A DNA stretch of 64,000 nucleotides from Bacteroidota bacterium (GCA_947447375.1 CANFJB010000004.1:1-64000); one strand, 5' to 3'. Counted from the first letter of the stretch, positions 28,136-36,420 are shown. The notes: generated from the letters alone by a model not told the origin. Numbers and translations: made by a program.

Positions 28136-29107
28136 ATGAGTAAAGGTCCTATAAGTCAGTTTATTGAGAAGTATTATCTGCATTTCAATTCTGCAACTGT
28201 TGTTGATGCAGCAAAAGCATACGAACAACAATTAGAAAAAGGAGCCAAAATGATGGTTACTTTAGCTGGTGCAATGAGTACTGCTGAAATAGGAAAAATC
28301 TTCGCAGAAATGATACGAAGAGACAAAGTTCAAATTGTTTCTTGTACTGGTGCAAATTTAGAAGAAGATATAATGAATTTGGTTGCTCACTCTCATTATG
28401 AAAGAGTTCCAAATTATAGAGATTTAACTCCTCAAGAAGAATGGGATTTAATGGAACGTGGATTGAATCGTGTTACAGATACTTGTATTCCTGAGCACGA
28501 AGCTTTTAGACGTTTGCAAAAGCATATCTACAAAATATGGAAAGACGCAGATGACAAAGGAGAACGTTATTTTCCGCATGAATTCATGTATAAATTGTTA
28601 CTTTCGGGCGTTTTAGAAGAATATTACGAAATAGATTTAAAAGACAGTTGGATGTATGCTGCTGCCGAAAAAAACCTACCAATTATTGTTCCTGGTTGGG
28701 AAGACAGCACTATGGGAAATATTTTTGCTTCCTATGTTATCAAAGGTGATTTGAAAGCATCGACGATGAAATCAGGAATTGAATACATGATTTATCTTGC
28801 AGATTGGTATCCGAAAAATAGTGAGAATGGTATTGGATTTTTCCAAATTGGTGGAGGAATTGCTGGTGACTTCCCAATATGTGTGGTGCCGATGTTGTAC
28901 CAAGATATGGAAATGCATGAAGTACCATTTTGGAGTTATTTCTGTCAAATATCTGATTCTACAACTAGTTACGGATCGTATTCTGGAGCAGTGCCAAATG
29001 AAAAAATCACTTGGGGTAAATTAGATATTAACACCCCTAAGTTTATTATTGAGTCGGATGCAACCATTGTTGCTCCATTAATTTTTGCTTATTTACTAGA
29101 TTTATAA
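28136..29107 (+). CDS. Deoxyhypusine synthase-like protein, candidate homospermidine synthase
   Basis: A 323-residue NAD-dependent aminobutyl-transferase homologue. Family features are MVTLAGAMSTAEIGKIFAEMIRR, VQIVSCTGANLEEDIMNL (NAD-binding), and the catalytic segment NEKITWGKLDI with K295, corresponding to the human enzyme-imine lysine K329, and E289, corresponding to E323. The segment after IGGG reads IAGDFP where, from memory, eukaryotic enzymes have a His pair, which would fit loss of the protein substrate. Bacteria lack the eIF5A target, and flavobacteria are known to contain homospermidine, so use of putrescine as acceptor is a good inference. An acidic protein gene follows after 9 bases. 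Confidence 0.82.
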   Translation: MSKGPISQFIEKYYLHFNSATVVDAAKAYEQQLEKGAKMMVTLAGAMSTAEIGKIFAEMIRRDKVQIVSCTGANLEEDIMNLVAHSHYERVPNYRDLTPQEEWDLMERGLNRVTDTCIPEHEAFRRLQKHIYKIWKDADDKGERYFPHEFMYKLLLSGVLEEYYEIDLKDSWMYAAAEKNLPIIVPGWEDSTMGNIFASYVIKGDLKASTMKSGIEYMIYLADWYPKNSENGIGFFQIGGGIAGDFPICVVPMLYQDMEMHEVPFWSYFCQISDSTTSYGSYSGAVPNEKITWGKLDINTPKFIIESDATIVAPLIFAYLLDL

Positions 29108-29116
29108 TATAATTTT

Positions 29117-29521
29117 ATGAGAAGAGTTATTGTTGATTACGCAAAACTAACCAATGAAATCTTGAACTTATTAGTCGAGAAATTTCCTGACGGATATGAT
29201 GATTCTAATATCATCCGATTTAAAAACCACAAAGACGAAACTATTGAAGCGGTAGAAGTTCGTACTGAAGATACCATTTACTTGGTTAAGATTAGCACTA
29301 AATTATCAGACAGACTAATCAATTTTGAAGATGATGATGATATTGTGGTGCCTTTGGACGCTATTAAAGGTATCGATTTGGATGATGATGTAGCGGCTGA
29401 TGATGAAGAAGAAGAGGTTGATAATACAAAAGATCCTGAAGGTTCAAATGATATTGACGATGACGATGATCATGATGCGGATGATATCGCTGACGAAGAT
29501 TCTGATGATGACGAAGAATAA
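29117..29521 (+). CDS. Conserved acidic protein of unknown function
   Basis: A 134-residue protein. Residues 1-90 look folded (RRVIVDYAKLTNEILNLLVEKFPDGYDDSNIIRFKN, then EAVEVRTEDTIYLVKISTKL); the rest is an Asp/Glu tail with almost no other residues. Similar proteins in flavobacteria are sometimes labelled DNA primase, but I see no primase motif (no TOPRIM, no zinc finger), so that label is not supported. It starts 9 bases after the deoxyhypusine-synthase-like gene and ends at a strong terminator, so the two share a transcript. The acidic tail could bind cationic polyamines or basic proteins, which is speculation. Confidence 0.72.
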   Translation: MRRVIVDYAKLTNEILNLLVEKFPDGYDDSNIIRFKNHKDETIEAVEVRTEDTIYLVKISTKLSDRLINFEDDDDIVVPLDAIKGIDLDDDVAADDEEEEVDNTKDPEGSNDIDDDDDHDADDIADEDSDDDEE

Positions 29522-29530
29522 TTGAAATAA

Positions 29531-29563
29531 AAAAAAGGAACTCAATCGAGTTCCTTTTTTTTA
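29531..29563. terminator. Bidirectional terminator
   Basis: GGAACTC, loop AATC, GAGTTCC (29537-29554), with eight A before and eight T after. It serves the plus-strand acidic-protein unit and the minus-strand DinB gene. Confidence 0.9.
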
Positions 29564-29573
29564 TTTTATTAAG

Positions 29574-30089
29574 TTAAAGATATCTTTCTGAAAATACTTT
29601 TTGATGGTGCTTTTGGTGACCAATAATAATAAAACCTATTGCTCTAACAGATACTTCCCTATTCGAAGCAATACCAATTTTAGTTAGTTGTTCTTGTGAA
29701 AAGCTATTGAATAACGATAATGTTGCTTGTCGAACAACAGCCATTTCAGTCAATAAACTTTGCAAACTTCTCTCTTTTCCATTTGAATTTGCAACGTAAT
29801 CATTTTCGTCAAATCCAGGTAATGGCGTTTTATCATTTCTTGAAATTCTTAGAGCTCTGTAACTAAAAACTCTTTCTGAATCGATCAAATGCTGAATAAT
29901 TTCTTTAATTGTCCACTTCCCTTCTTCATATTGATAATCAAATTTATCCATTGGAATGTTTTGAACAAACTTGATGAATTCGTGCAAGCAAATTTCTAAT
30001 TCTTCAATTAATTCAACATTATCGAGCGCTTCAATATAAGATTTATAAAAATCGGCATATTCATTAACAGGCAATTGATTGGATTTCAT
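29574..30089 (-). CDS. DinB family protein
   Basis: A 171-residue four-helix-bundle protein of the DinB/YfiT superfamily. The metal-site histidines are visible: H at IKEIIQHLIDSERVFSYRALRISR (helix 2) and the late pair in GHQKHHQKVFSERYL. The start is MKSNQLPVNEYADFYKSYIEAL. These proteins are often metal-dependent thiol or bacillithiol transferases; the substrate here cannot be told. Ends converge with the acidic-protein gene; the Lrp gene upstream is separated by a terminator. Confidence 0.85.
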   Translation of the reverse strand: MKSNQLPVNEYADFYKSYIEALDNVELIEELEICLHEFIKFVQNIPMDKFDYQYEEGKWTIKEIIQHLIDSERVFSYRALRISRNDKTPLPGFDENDYVANSNGKERSLQSLLTEMAVVRQATLSLFNSFSQEQLTKIGIASNREVSVRAIGFIIIGHQKHHQKVFSERYL

Positions 30090-30129
30090 AATTCAATTTT
30101 AAAGTTCAATTATTTAGATAGTCAAATTT

Positions 30130-30164
30130 ATAAAAAAAGCCCCAAGAATAAACTTGAGGCTTTA
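30130..30164 (-). terminator. Terminator of the Lrp/AsnC gene
   Basis: AAGCC.CAAG, loop AATAAA, CTTG.GGCTT with one mismatched pair. On the minus strand a run of seven U follows. It separates the Lrp and DinB genes. Confidence 0.75.
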
Positions 30165-30183
30165 AAATAGTTATTAATAAAAA

Positions 30184-30663
30184 CTACAAGCTTTTAAAAA
30201 TAGTATGCATTAAACGTTTTTTATCATTTAAACTTTCGTCTAATGATATCATTGTTTCTGTTCTATAAACACCTTCAATATCATCAATCATGAAGATAAC
30301 ATCTTTAGCGTGTTTAGTATCTTTTGCTCTAATTTTACAGAAAATATTGAATTTTCCAGTAGTGATATGTGCAACTGTAACAAATGGAATTTCATTAATA
30401 CGTTCTAAAACAAATTTAGTTTGTGAGGTATTATTTAAAAATACACCAACATAAGCGATAAATGAATATCCTAATTTTTCATAATCTAAAGTCAATGATG
30501 ACCCCATTATTATACCAGCATCTTCCATTTTTTTCACTCTAACGTGAACTGTACCAGCAGAAATTAATAATTTCTTAGCGATATCTGTAAATGGAACTCT
30601 AGTATTATCAATCAACATGTCTAAAATTTGATGATCTACTTCATCTAAACGGAACTTGCTCAT
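30184..30663 (-). CDS. Lrp/AsnC family transcriptional regulator
   Basis: A 159-residue regulator. The winged-helix HTH is in residues about 5-55 (LDEVDHQILDMLIDNTRVPFTDIAKKLLISAGTVHVRVKKMEDAGII). The RAM ligand/oligomer domain fills 70-150 (YVGVFLNNTSQTKFVLERINEI, AHITTGKFNIFCKIRAKDTKH). The length is typical. It probably forms an octameric DNA-wrapping assembly and responds to an amino acid. It lies upstream of DinB and downstream of the M14 peptidase gene on the same strand, but terminators make it a separate unit. Its targets are unknown. Confidence 0.93.
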   Translation of the reverse strand: MSKFRLDEVDHQILDMLIDNTRVPFTDIAKKLLISAGTVHVRVKKMEDAGIIMGSSLTLDYEKLGYSFIAYVGVFLNNTSQTKFVLERINEIPFVTVAHITTGKFNIFCKIRAKDTKHAKDVIFMIDDIEGVYRTETMISLDESLNDKKRLMHTIFKSL

Positions 30664-30722
30664 AAGTTTGTTTTTTTGTACTTTAATTTATTTAAATATA
30701 ATTATAAAAATTCTAAAAAAAA

Positions 30723-31880
30723 CTAATTTTTAATCAATCCGTTAACAAATTTTATACTTTTTCCTAAAGAAAATTCTGCTTTTTGGTCAATTTTCGGAAT
30801 ATTTATTTCTAAATCTTCGTATAAAGCTTCTTCAACATCGCACTCAAAATGACCTGAAAAACCTTCTAAATCCCCTATTGCAGCAGTATAAGCGTTGAAA
30901 ACTAATTGGTTGCCAATTAATTCTTCTTTAAACTGAAGTGCAAAATTGGTGATAATTTTGTTATTATCATAATTAATTTTGATATTTTTATAAATAAAAT
31001 CATAAAAACAGATTTTATTATGAGGAATATTCATGTAATCTTCGATTTTATTGCAAACTATATCGTTTTCGTAAATATTTTTCAAACCTTCAACTAACGC
31101 TATAAAAACAAATTTTCTAGTAAATTCGCGATCATAATCTCCTTGAAAATGTCCTGCCTCAATTAAAATAGTTGGTACATTTAAAAACTGAAAAGTATCC
31201 CCTACACAATTAATATTAAATGAATCATCAAAACGACCAACTTGATTTGGAATAAACTCTTGAAGTATGTTGTTCATCGAAACAATAACTTGAATCGCCT
31301 TGGTTCTAACTTCATTAATATCTCTATTTTCATTGTAAGCAGGTGCTAAAAAAGATACAGTCGCTGGTTTAATAGTGTCAGATTCAATACCGTAAATGGT
31401 TCTTTGATCGTGTAAATTATAGCAAAAATCAGGTTTAAAACTTTCAAAAGTACTTCGCAACAACTTACTTTCGGGTTGGGTTAAATTCTGAGCATCTCTA
31501 TTTAAATCAATTCCATTAGCATTTTCACGAGTATAAAGAAATGCCCCATCGGGATTTAACATTGGTAAACAACAAAAAGTGAATTCGCTTAATAAATTCT
31601 TAGCTAAATCTGAATTACCGTTCAATAAGTTTAGAAAATCAAATAGTGCCTTTGTAGTCGTGCTCTCGTTTCCATGCATTTGTGACCACAATAAAACTCT
31701 TATTTTTCCTGTTCCTAATTCATATTTATAAATGGATTTTCCGAGAACTGATTGTCCTAAAATTTGAACTTGATTATCAGAATTAAATTGCAACAATAAA
31801 GGCTCAATAGCATTCAAAGTGATATAACGCCCCTTTAAATTGGTTTCTAAATTCTGACTAAATAAATTCTCGTAATTCAT
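30723..31880 (-). CDS. M14 family zinc carboxypeptidase-like protein
   Basis: A 385-residue protein without an obvious signal peptide. Zinc ligands of M14 are visible as HGNE in LLWSQMHGNESTTTKALFDFL, and the substrate-side residues as NPDGAFLYTRENANGIDLNRDAQ, then FCYNLHDQRTIYG, giving the third ligand His. VPTILIEAGHFQGDYDREFTRKF is the likely catalytic-Glu region. It lies close to succinylglutamate-desuccinylase/M14 types seen in flavobacteria. It is probably a cytoplasmic carboxypeptidase; substrate unknown. It follows the acyltransferase gene by 34 bases on the same strand, so the two are likely co-transcribed. Confidence 0.85.
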   Translation of the reverse strand: MNYENLFSQNLETNLKGRYITLNAIEPLLLQFNSDNQVQILGQSVLGKSIYKYELGTGKIRVLLWSQMHGNESTTTKALFDFLNLLNGNSDLAKNLLSEFTFCCLPMLNPDGAFLYTRENANGIDLNRDAQNLTQPESKLLRSTFESFKPDFCYNLHDQRTIYGIESDTIKPATVSFLAPAYNENRDINEVRTKAIQVIVSMNNILQEFIPNQVGRFDDSFNINCVGDTFQFLNVPTILIEAGHFQGDYDREFTRKFVFIALVEGLKNIYENDIVCNKIEDYMNIPHNKICFYDFIYKNIKINYDNNKIITNFALQFKEELIGNQLVFNAYTAAIGDLEGFSGHFECDVEEALYEDLEINIPKIDQKAEFSLGKSIKFVNGLIKN

Positions 31881-31914
31881 ATTTCTATTTTATTAAATAA
31901 AAGTAAGCTTTCAA

Positions 31915-32466
31915 TTAAACGACATAACTATTTTCTGGAATTTTACCTGTAACTCCTTTAAAATGAAGTAATAAAATTTTTAAATCAGAGTCAATATCAC
32001 CAGTGGTATAAAATGGTTTGCCAAAATTAACTTCTTTATTACCGTAGTTAAAAGCCACCGGAATTATCGGGACATTGGCTTTTTCGGCTATATAATAAAA
32101 CCCTGTTTTTAATTCGGTTACTTTTTTTCGAGTTCCTTCTGGAGAAAGCCCCAAGCGAAATATTTTTCTCTTTTCAAATACTTGAGCAATAGAATCTACC
32201 ATATTCAATCCTCCTGTTCTATCCAAAGGCGCTCCTCCCATATATCGGAAATACCAACCTAAAAGAAATCCGAAAAGTTCTTTTTTTCCTAGCCAATTCA
32301 TTTCAACCCCAATTATTCCTCTAGCAAATAAACCTACAAAAAAGTCAAACCAACTTGTATGAGGGATTACAATTAAAATACATTTTTCAATTTTTTCATC
32401 GACTTCACCAACAATCTTCCACCCCATTAATCTGAAAAAAATGAATTTGTAAATGAGCTTTTTCAT
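31915..32466 (-). CDS. 1-acyl-glycerol-3-phosphate acyltransferase-like protein
   Basis: A 183-residue membrane-associated acyltransferase of the PlsC superfamily. The catalytic HX4D is HTSWFD; the acyl-acceptor block appears as GGAPLDRTGGLNMVDS, block III as LSPEGTRKKVTELKTGFYYIAEKANVPIIPVAF. It is shorter than PlsC (about 240 residues) and lacks a long N-terminal membrane anchor, like other small flavobacterial acyltransferases. It likely acylates a phospholipid or glycolipid precursor. It is the first gene of the unit with the M14 gene and divergent from the spermidine-synthase-like gene 59 bases away. Confidence 0.87.
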   Translation of the reverse strand: MKKLIYKFIFFRLMGWKIVGEVDEKIEKCILIVIPHTSWFDFFVGLFARGIIGVEMNWLGKKELFGFLLGWYFRYMGGAPLDRTGGLNMVDSIAQVFEKRKIFRLGLSPEGTRKKVTELKTGFYYIAEKANVPIIPVAFNYGNKEVNFGKPFYTTGDIDSDLKILLLHFKGVTGKIPENSYVV

Positions 32467-32505
32467 TCTTTATAATTTTTATGTAAAAGTAATATTAATC
32501 TCTTA

Positions 32506-32513
32506 TTTTTGAT
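32506..32513 (+). promoter_or_regulatory. -7 box TATTTTTG for the spermidine-synthase-like gene
   Basis: Exact TAnnTTTG, 12 bases before the TTG start at 32526, leaving a leader of only about 6 bases. Confidence 0.5.
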
Positions 32514-32525
32514 AAAAAAAGAACA

Positions 32526-33191
32526 TTGCTTAATAAATTACTTAGTTTTCTATTTCCAGTTACTATTTTTAAACAGAATTCCTCTGTAAGTAGCTCAATA
32601 GAAATCACTTGGAACAACGGCCAACTAGTTATGGATTCTAAGAATACCAATTATTCTTATGGAAGTTTGCAACGAATATTACGTCGCGGATTACAATCTA
32701 TAGGTTTTGAAAACATAAAAAACTTGGATTCTATTTTGGTTTTGGGAGTCGCTGGCGGTAGCGTAATCAAAACATTAGTCAATGAAATAAACTTTAAAGG
32801 TGAAATAACCGGAGTTGAAATCGATCCAGAAATCATTTCTTTAGCCAATAAATATTTCAATATAGATGAAATTCAAAATCTGACAATAATTATTGACGAT
32901 GCGAGTAAATTTGTTCAAAAAACCGATAAAACCTTTGATTTAATTATCATTGATATCTTTCAGGACAATTCCATGCCCGAATTTCTATTTGAATCTGAAT
33001 TTGTAGAAAAAACAATTTCGCTTATAAATCCTGGCGGATACCTACTCTTCAATACCATGATAAATTCTAAAGCCGATCTGGAAAGAAACAAACATTTTGT
33101 AAACCATTTCAATAAAGCAGAATTCACGACCTATACCCTACCAAAAGTGGAAGTTTATAATGAATTGATTGTCGTGAGGAGAGAAAGATAA
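32526..33191 (+). CDS. Spermidine synthase-like Rossmann protein
   Basis: A 221-residue class I SAM-fold protein. The nucleotide-binding loop is ILVLGVAGGSVIKTL, the ribose-binding acid is in GEITGVEIDPEII, and the later strand reads FDLIIIDIFQDNSMPEFL. The N-terminal strand pair (IEITWNNGQLVMDSKNTNYSYGSLQRIL) is that of the spermidine-synthase superfamily. The classic GGGDG is changed to GVAGG, so aminopropyl transfer is doubtful; a methyltransferase role is equally possible. The start codon is TTG at 32526, as no ATG fits the frame upstream. The stop sits at the first unit of the heptamer array. Confidence 0.78.
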   Translation: MLNKLLSFLFPVTIFKQNSSVSSSIEITWNNGQLVMDSKNTNYSYGSLQRILRRGLQSIGFENIKNLDSILVLGVAGGSVIKTLVNEINFKGEITGVEIDPEIISLANKYFNIDEIQNLTIIIDDASKFVQKTDKTFDLIIIDIFQDNSMPEFLFESEFVEKTISLINPGGYLLFNTMINSKADLERNKHFVNHFNKAEFTTYTLPKVEVYNELIVVRRER

Positions 33192-33540
33192 TTGTTAATT
33201 ATTAATTGATAATTGATAATTGATAATTGATAATTGATAATTGATAATTGATAATTGATAATTGATAATTGTTAATTGTTAATTGTTAATTGATAATTGA
33301 TAATTGATAATTGTTAATTGTTAATTGTTAATTGTTAATTGATAATTGATAATTGATAATTGATAATTGTTAATTGTTAATTGATAATTGATAATTGATA
33401 ATTGTTAATTGTTAATTGATAATTGATAATTGATAATTGTTAATTGTTAATTGTTAATTGTTAATTGTTAATTGATAATTGTTAATTGTTAATTGTTAAT
33501 TGATAATTGATAATTGATAATTGATAATTGTTAATTGTTA
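33191..33540. repeat. Fifty-unit heptamer array, ATTGATA/ATTGTTA
   Basis: Exactly 350 bases in perfect 7-base register: 50 units with no insertion or deletion. I count 27 ATTGATA, 22 ATTGTTA and one ATTATTA (unit 2). The two main forms come in runs (for example nine A-type units in a row at units 3-11, five T-type at 36-40). The array begins on the last base of the spermidine-synthase-like gene. It has no coding potential. Confidence 0.95.
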
Positions 33541-33622
33541 ATTGTTTAACTGTTTAATTGTTTAACCGAATTAACGAATTAACGAATAACCGAATAACCG
33601 AATAACCGATTCAACGAATTAA
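33541..33622. repeat. Octamer family in inverted orientation
   Basis: After the heptamers the sequence passes into TTTAACTG, TTTAATTG, then AACCGAAT and AACGAATT units, the reverse complement of the GGTTATTC octamers at 1-607. It ends just before the rpsA terminator. Confidence 0.8.
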
Positions 33623-33626
33623 TTCC

Positions 33627-33654
33627 AAAAAAAAATCCCCGCAAGTGCGGGGAT
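33627..33654 (-). terminator. Terminator of rpsA
   Basis: ATCCCCGC, loop AAGT, GCGGGGAT (33635-33654), with nine A on the plus strand before it, giving a U-run on the minus-strand transcript. Confidence 0.92.
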
Positions 33655-33673
33655 TTCATATAAAAATCAAGAA

Positions 33674-35446
33674 TTATTTTTTCTCGCTTTTTTCCATTTT
33701 AGCTTTTAATTCAGCTAACATATCGTTGTTGTCTCCTAATGTAGATGCTTGCGCATTAGCATTATTTGCAACAGCTTCAGTAACCGCTTTCACATTTTTC
33801 TCTTCTTCTTCACGGAAGATAGCAGTGTGAGAAGCAACTACTCTTTTAAATTCTTTGTTGAATTCAATTACTTTAAATTCAGCAGAATCTCCTTTTTTCA
33901 ATTTCTTACCGTCTTCTTTTTCAAGGTGACGTGTAGGAATGAAAGCAACGATATCATCACCAAATTCTACAGTAGCTCCTTTGTCAACAATTTCAGAGAT
34001 TTCACCGGTGTGGATAGTTCCAACAGCAAATGAATCTTCGTATTGATCCCAAGGGTTAGCAGTAGTTTGTTTGTGACCTAAAGATAATTTACGACCTTCA
34101 ACATCTAATTCTAATACTACTACATCTAATTTTTCACCAACGTTTACAAACTCAGATGGGTGTTTGATTTTCTTAGTCCAAGAAAGATCAGAAATGTAAA
34201 TCAATCCGTCAATTCCTTCTTCTAATTCTACAAATATTCCAAAGTTAGTAAAGTTTCTAACGATTCCTGTGTGTTTAGAACCTACAGGGTATTTAGCAGT
34301 GATATCTGTCCAAGGATCTTGCGTTAATTGCTTGATACCTAATGACATTTTACGGTCGTCTCTATCTAATGTTAAGATAACTCCTTCCACAATATCACCC
34401 ACTTTTACGAAATCTTGAGCTGAACGCAAGTGCGTAGACCATGACATTTCAGAAACGTGGATTAAACCTTCAACACCTTCAGCAACTTCGATGAAAGCAC
34501 CGTAATCAGCGATTACAACTACTTTACCACTTACTTTATCACCTACATTTAATTCAGCGTTTAAAGCATCCCATGGGTGAGCGTTTAATTGTTTCAATCC
34601 TAATTGGATTCTTGTTTTCTCATCATCAAAGTCAAGAATAACAACATTCAATTTTTGATCCAATTCTAATACTTCACTTGGGTGGTTAATTCTACTCCAA
34701 GAAAGGTCAGTAATGTGGATTAATCCGTCAACACCACCTAAGTCAATGAACACACCATAAGAAGTAATGTTTTTCACAATACCTTCTAATACTTGTCCTT
34801 TTTGTAATTGACCGATGATTTCTTTTTTCTGTACTTCAATATCCGCTTCAATAAGCGCTTTATGAGATACCACTACGTTTTTGAATTCGTGATTGATTTT
34901 CACCACCTTGAATTCCATCATTTTATTTACATAAACATCGTAATCTCTAATTGGTTTAACGTCAATTTGAGATCCAGGTAAGAATGCTTCGATTCCGAAT
35001 ACGTCAACGATCATACCACCTTTAGTTCTACATTTCACGAAACCATTAACAATTTCTCCTGTTTCATTTGCACTAATAACTCTGTCCCAAGATTTAATTG
35101 TACGTGCTTTTCTGTGAGACAATACCAATTGACCTGTTTTATCCTCACGGATATCAATTAATACTTCTACTTTGTCACCTACTTTTAAAGCTGGATTGTA
35201 ACGGAATTCGTTTAAAGAAATAACACCTTCCGATTTTGCGTTGATATCAACGATAACGTCTCTATCTGTAATACGAACAACAACACCTTCAACTACCTCT
35301 TCTTGATCAGTATCAATAAAAGTTTCAGAAACTAATTGTTCAAATTCTTGCAAGTTTTTTTCGTCAACGGCATCAATACCTTCTTCAAAGTTGTGCCAGT
35401 TAAATTCTGCTAAAAACTGCTCTTGTGATTTTAATTGTTCAGACAT
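33674..35446 (-). CDS. rpsA: 30S ribosomal protein S1
   Basis: A 590-residue protein starting MSEQLKSQEQFLAEFNWHNFEEG. It consists of six S1/OB domains after an acidic N-terminus: VVEGVVVRITDRDVIVDINAKSEG, GEIVNGFVKCRTKGGMIVDVFGIEAFLPGS, VLEGIVKNITSYGVFIDLGG, VSGKVVVIADYGAFIEV, HTGIVRNFTNFGIFVEL and HTGEISEIVDKGATVEFGD. It binds mRNA on the small subunit and is needed for initiation on weakly structured leaders, apt for a phylum that largely lacks Shine-Dalgarno use. The frame is open to 35596, but the promoter at 35567-35597 and family length set the start at 35446. The leader is about 115 bases and could bind S1 for feedback. Confidence 0.97.
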   Translation of the reverse strand: MSEQLKSQEQFLAEFNWHNFEEGIDAVDEKNLQEFEQLVSETFIDTDQEEVVEGVVVRITDRDVIVDINAKSEGVISLNEFRYNPALKVGDKVEVLIDIREDKTGQLVLSHRKARTIKSWDRVISANETGEIVNGFVKCRTKGGMIVDVFGIEAFLPGSQIDVKPIRDYDVYVNKMMEFKVVKINHEFKNVVVSHKALIEADIEVQKKEIIGQLQKGQVLEGIVKNITSYGVFIDLGGVDGLIHITDLSWSRINHPSEVLELDQKLNVVILDFDDEKTRIQLGLKQLNAHPWDALNAELNVGDKVSGKVVVIADYGAFIEVAEGVEGLIHVSEMSWSTHLRSAQDFVKVGDIVEGVILTLDRDDRKMSLGIKQLTQDPWTDITAKYPVGSKHTGIVRNFTNFGIFVELEEGIDGLIYISDLSWTKKIKHPSEFVNVGEKLDVVVLELDVEGRKLSLGHKQTTANPWDQYEDSFAVGTIHTGEISEIVDKGATVEFGDDIVAFIPTRHLEKEDGKKLKKGDSAEFKVIEFNKEFKRVVASHTAIFREEEEKNVKAVTEAVANNANAQASTLGDNNDMLAELKAKMEKSEKK

Positions 35447-35566
35447 GCTGATAATAAATTTGTATTCTGCATTTTCTCGAGTTTCGTAATGTGATAGAAA
35501 ACAACAGAAGTTGTTTGATTTAATTGATATTCCCGAATAGAAACTCTTACTCACTATAAGGGTTGG

Positions 35567-35597
35567 CAAAAGTAATTCTTTTTTATTTATTCGCAAA
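35567..35597 (-). promoter_or_regulatory. Canonical Bacteroidetes promoter of rpsA
   Basis: On the minus strand TTTG (35597-35594), exactly 19 bases, then TACTTTTG (35574-35567). This matches the housekeeping sigma consensus TTTG-N19-TAnnTTTG fully. Confidence 0.88.
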
Positions 35598-35783
35598 GTT
35601 TTTTCCAGAAAACTAAACCCTTAACTATCAATTATATAAATAAATAGTTTTTGGAGCGAATTGTCCTGGCATTTTTGGAATTGTAATTCCCGCTTTCGGC
35701 TCTATCTCTTCGCTTTGCTGCGAGGATACCGCCTTGATCGGGGCTAAAGAATCTTGATTTTTTTCTAGCCAGGAATTACCTCC

Positions 35784-35919
35784 GTCATTGCGAGCGGAAC
35801 GACCTCCTACAGTCATTGCGAGCGGAACAAAGTGCAGCGCGGCAATCTGTAGAAGCTCACGGGAACATCATGAGATTGCTTCGTTCCTCGCAATGACCTG
35901 CTTCGTTCCTCGCAATGAC
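35784..35919. repeat. REP-like inverted repeat cluster
   Basis: GTCATTGCGAGCGGAAC occurs at 35784-35800 and 35812-35828, and its near reverse complement GTTCCTCGCAATGAC twice at about 35883-35919. The block from CATGAGATTGCTTCG recurs at 37985 and 39729. Arms in opposite orientation would form a long hairpin in RNA or single-stranded DNA. The rest of 35600-36170 has no convincing gene. Confidence 0.75.
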
Positions 35920-36170
35920 AAATAATTAAAATAAAACTACACAATTCCAATAATTCTTTATAAGTTTACCCTGATTATAGACCAAACAATTAATTACATG
36001 CCAATTACCTACCTCTATTTTTGCGCACTCGCAACTCTCCTTTTTTACATTCACTATAAACCCTTTCTTAAAACCGCCCGTTTTGAGTTGGCTTTGCTAT
36101 GGAATAAACTCAGCCAAACTACATTTAAACAAGATTTAATTAATCCCACACCTATAAACGCCCAAATAAC

Positions 36171-36420
36171 GGGGTTGACCACGTTACAGACTCCATTAAC
36201 CACGTTCCAAACCCCGTTTATGTGGTTCCGAAGTACATTAATGGGGTTGTACAACGGGGTAAACGGGGTTTGGAACGTGGTAAATGCACTTACCTAACGT
36301 GGTAAACGCAGTTCGAGACGTGGTAAATGGGGTTGCGCAACGGGGTAAACGGGGTTCGGAACGTAGTAAATGCACTTACCTAACGTGGTAAACGCAGTTC
36401 GAGACGTGGTAAACGGGGTT
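36171..36420. repeat. 21/22-base tandem repeats with an inverted section
   Basis: From 36243 to 36420 the DNA parses into alternating units of 22 and 21 bases, each like GGGGTT.....ACGTGGTAAA[C/T], eight units long. Units 3-4 and 7-8 are the same pair (GCACTTACCTAACG... then GCAGTTCGAGACG...). Bases 36171-36235 hold the same units in reverse orientation. 36199-36220 is a perfect 22-base reverse complement of 36260-36281. Confidence 0.88.

Noticed and set aside
29117-29521. DNA primase annotation for the acidic protein
   Set aside because: No zinc-binding or TOPRIM motif; far too short.
32526-33191. Functional spermidine synthase as part of the polyamine pathway
   Set aside because: The GGGDG loop is altered and flavobacterial polyamines need not come from aminopropyl transfer; only superfamily membership is supported.
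33191-33540. Replication origin iterons
   Set aside because: Seven-base AT-rich units recall an unwinding region, but there is no dnaA, DnaA-box cluster or parABS here.
35628-35816. Minus-strand frame of 62 residues upstream of rpsA
   Set aside because: It starts within REP-like repeats and has no family resemblance or promoter.
35998-36297. Plus-strand frame of 99 residues with a hydrophobic start
   Set aside because: Its second half is translated 21/22-base repeat DNA that is also open on the other strand; no promoter box fits. A tiny membrane protein is possible but not supported.
36243-36420. CRISPR array
   Set aside because: The units are contiguous or differ in a graded way, with no unique spacers of constant length and no cas genes in the window.
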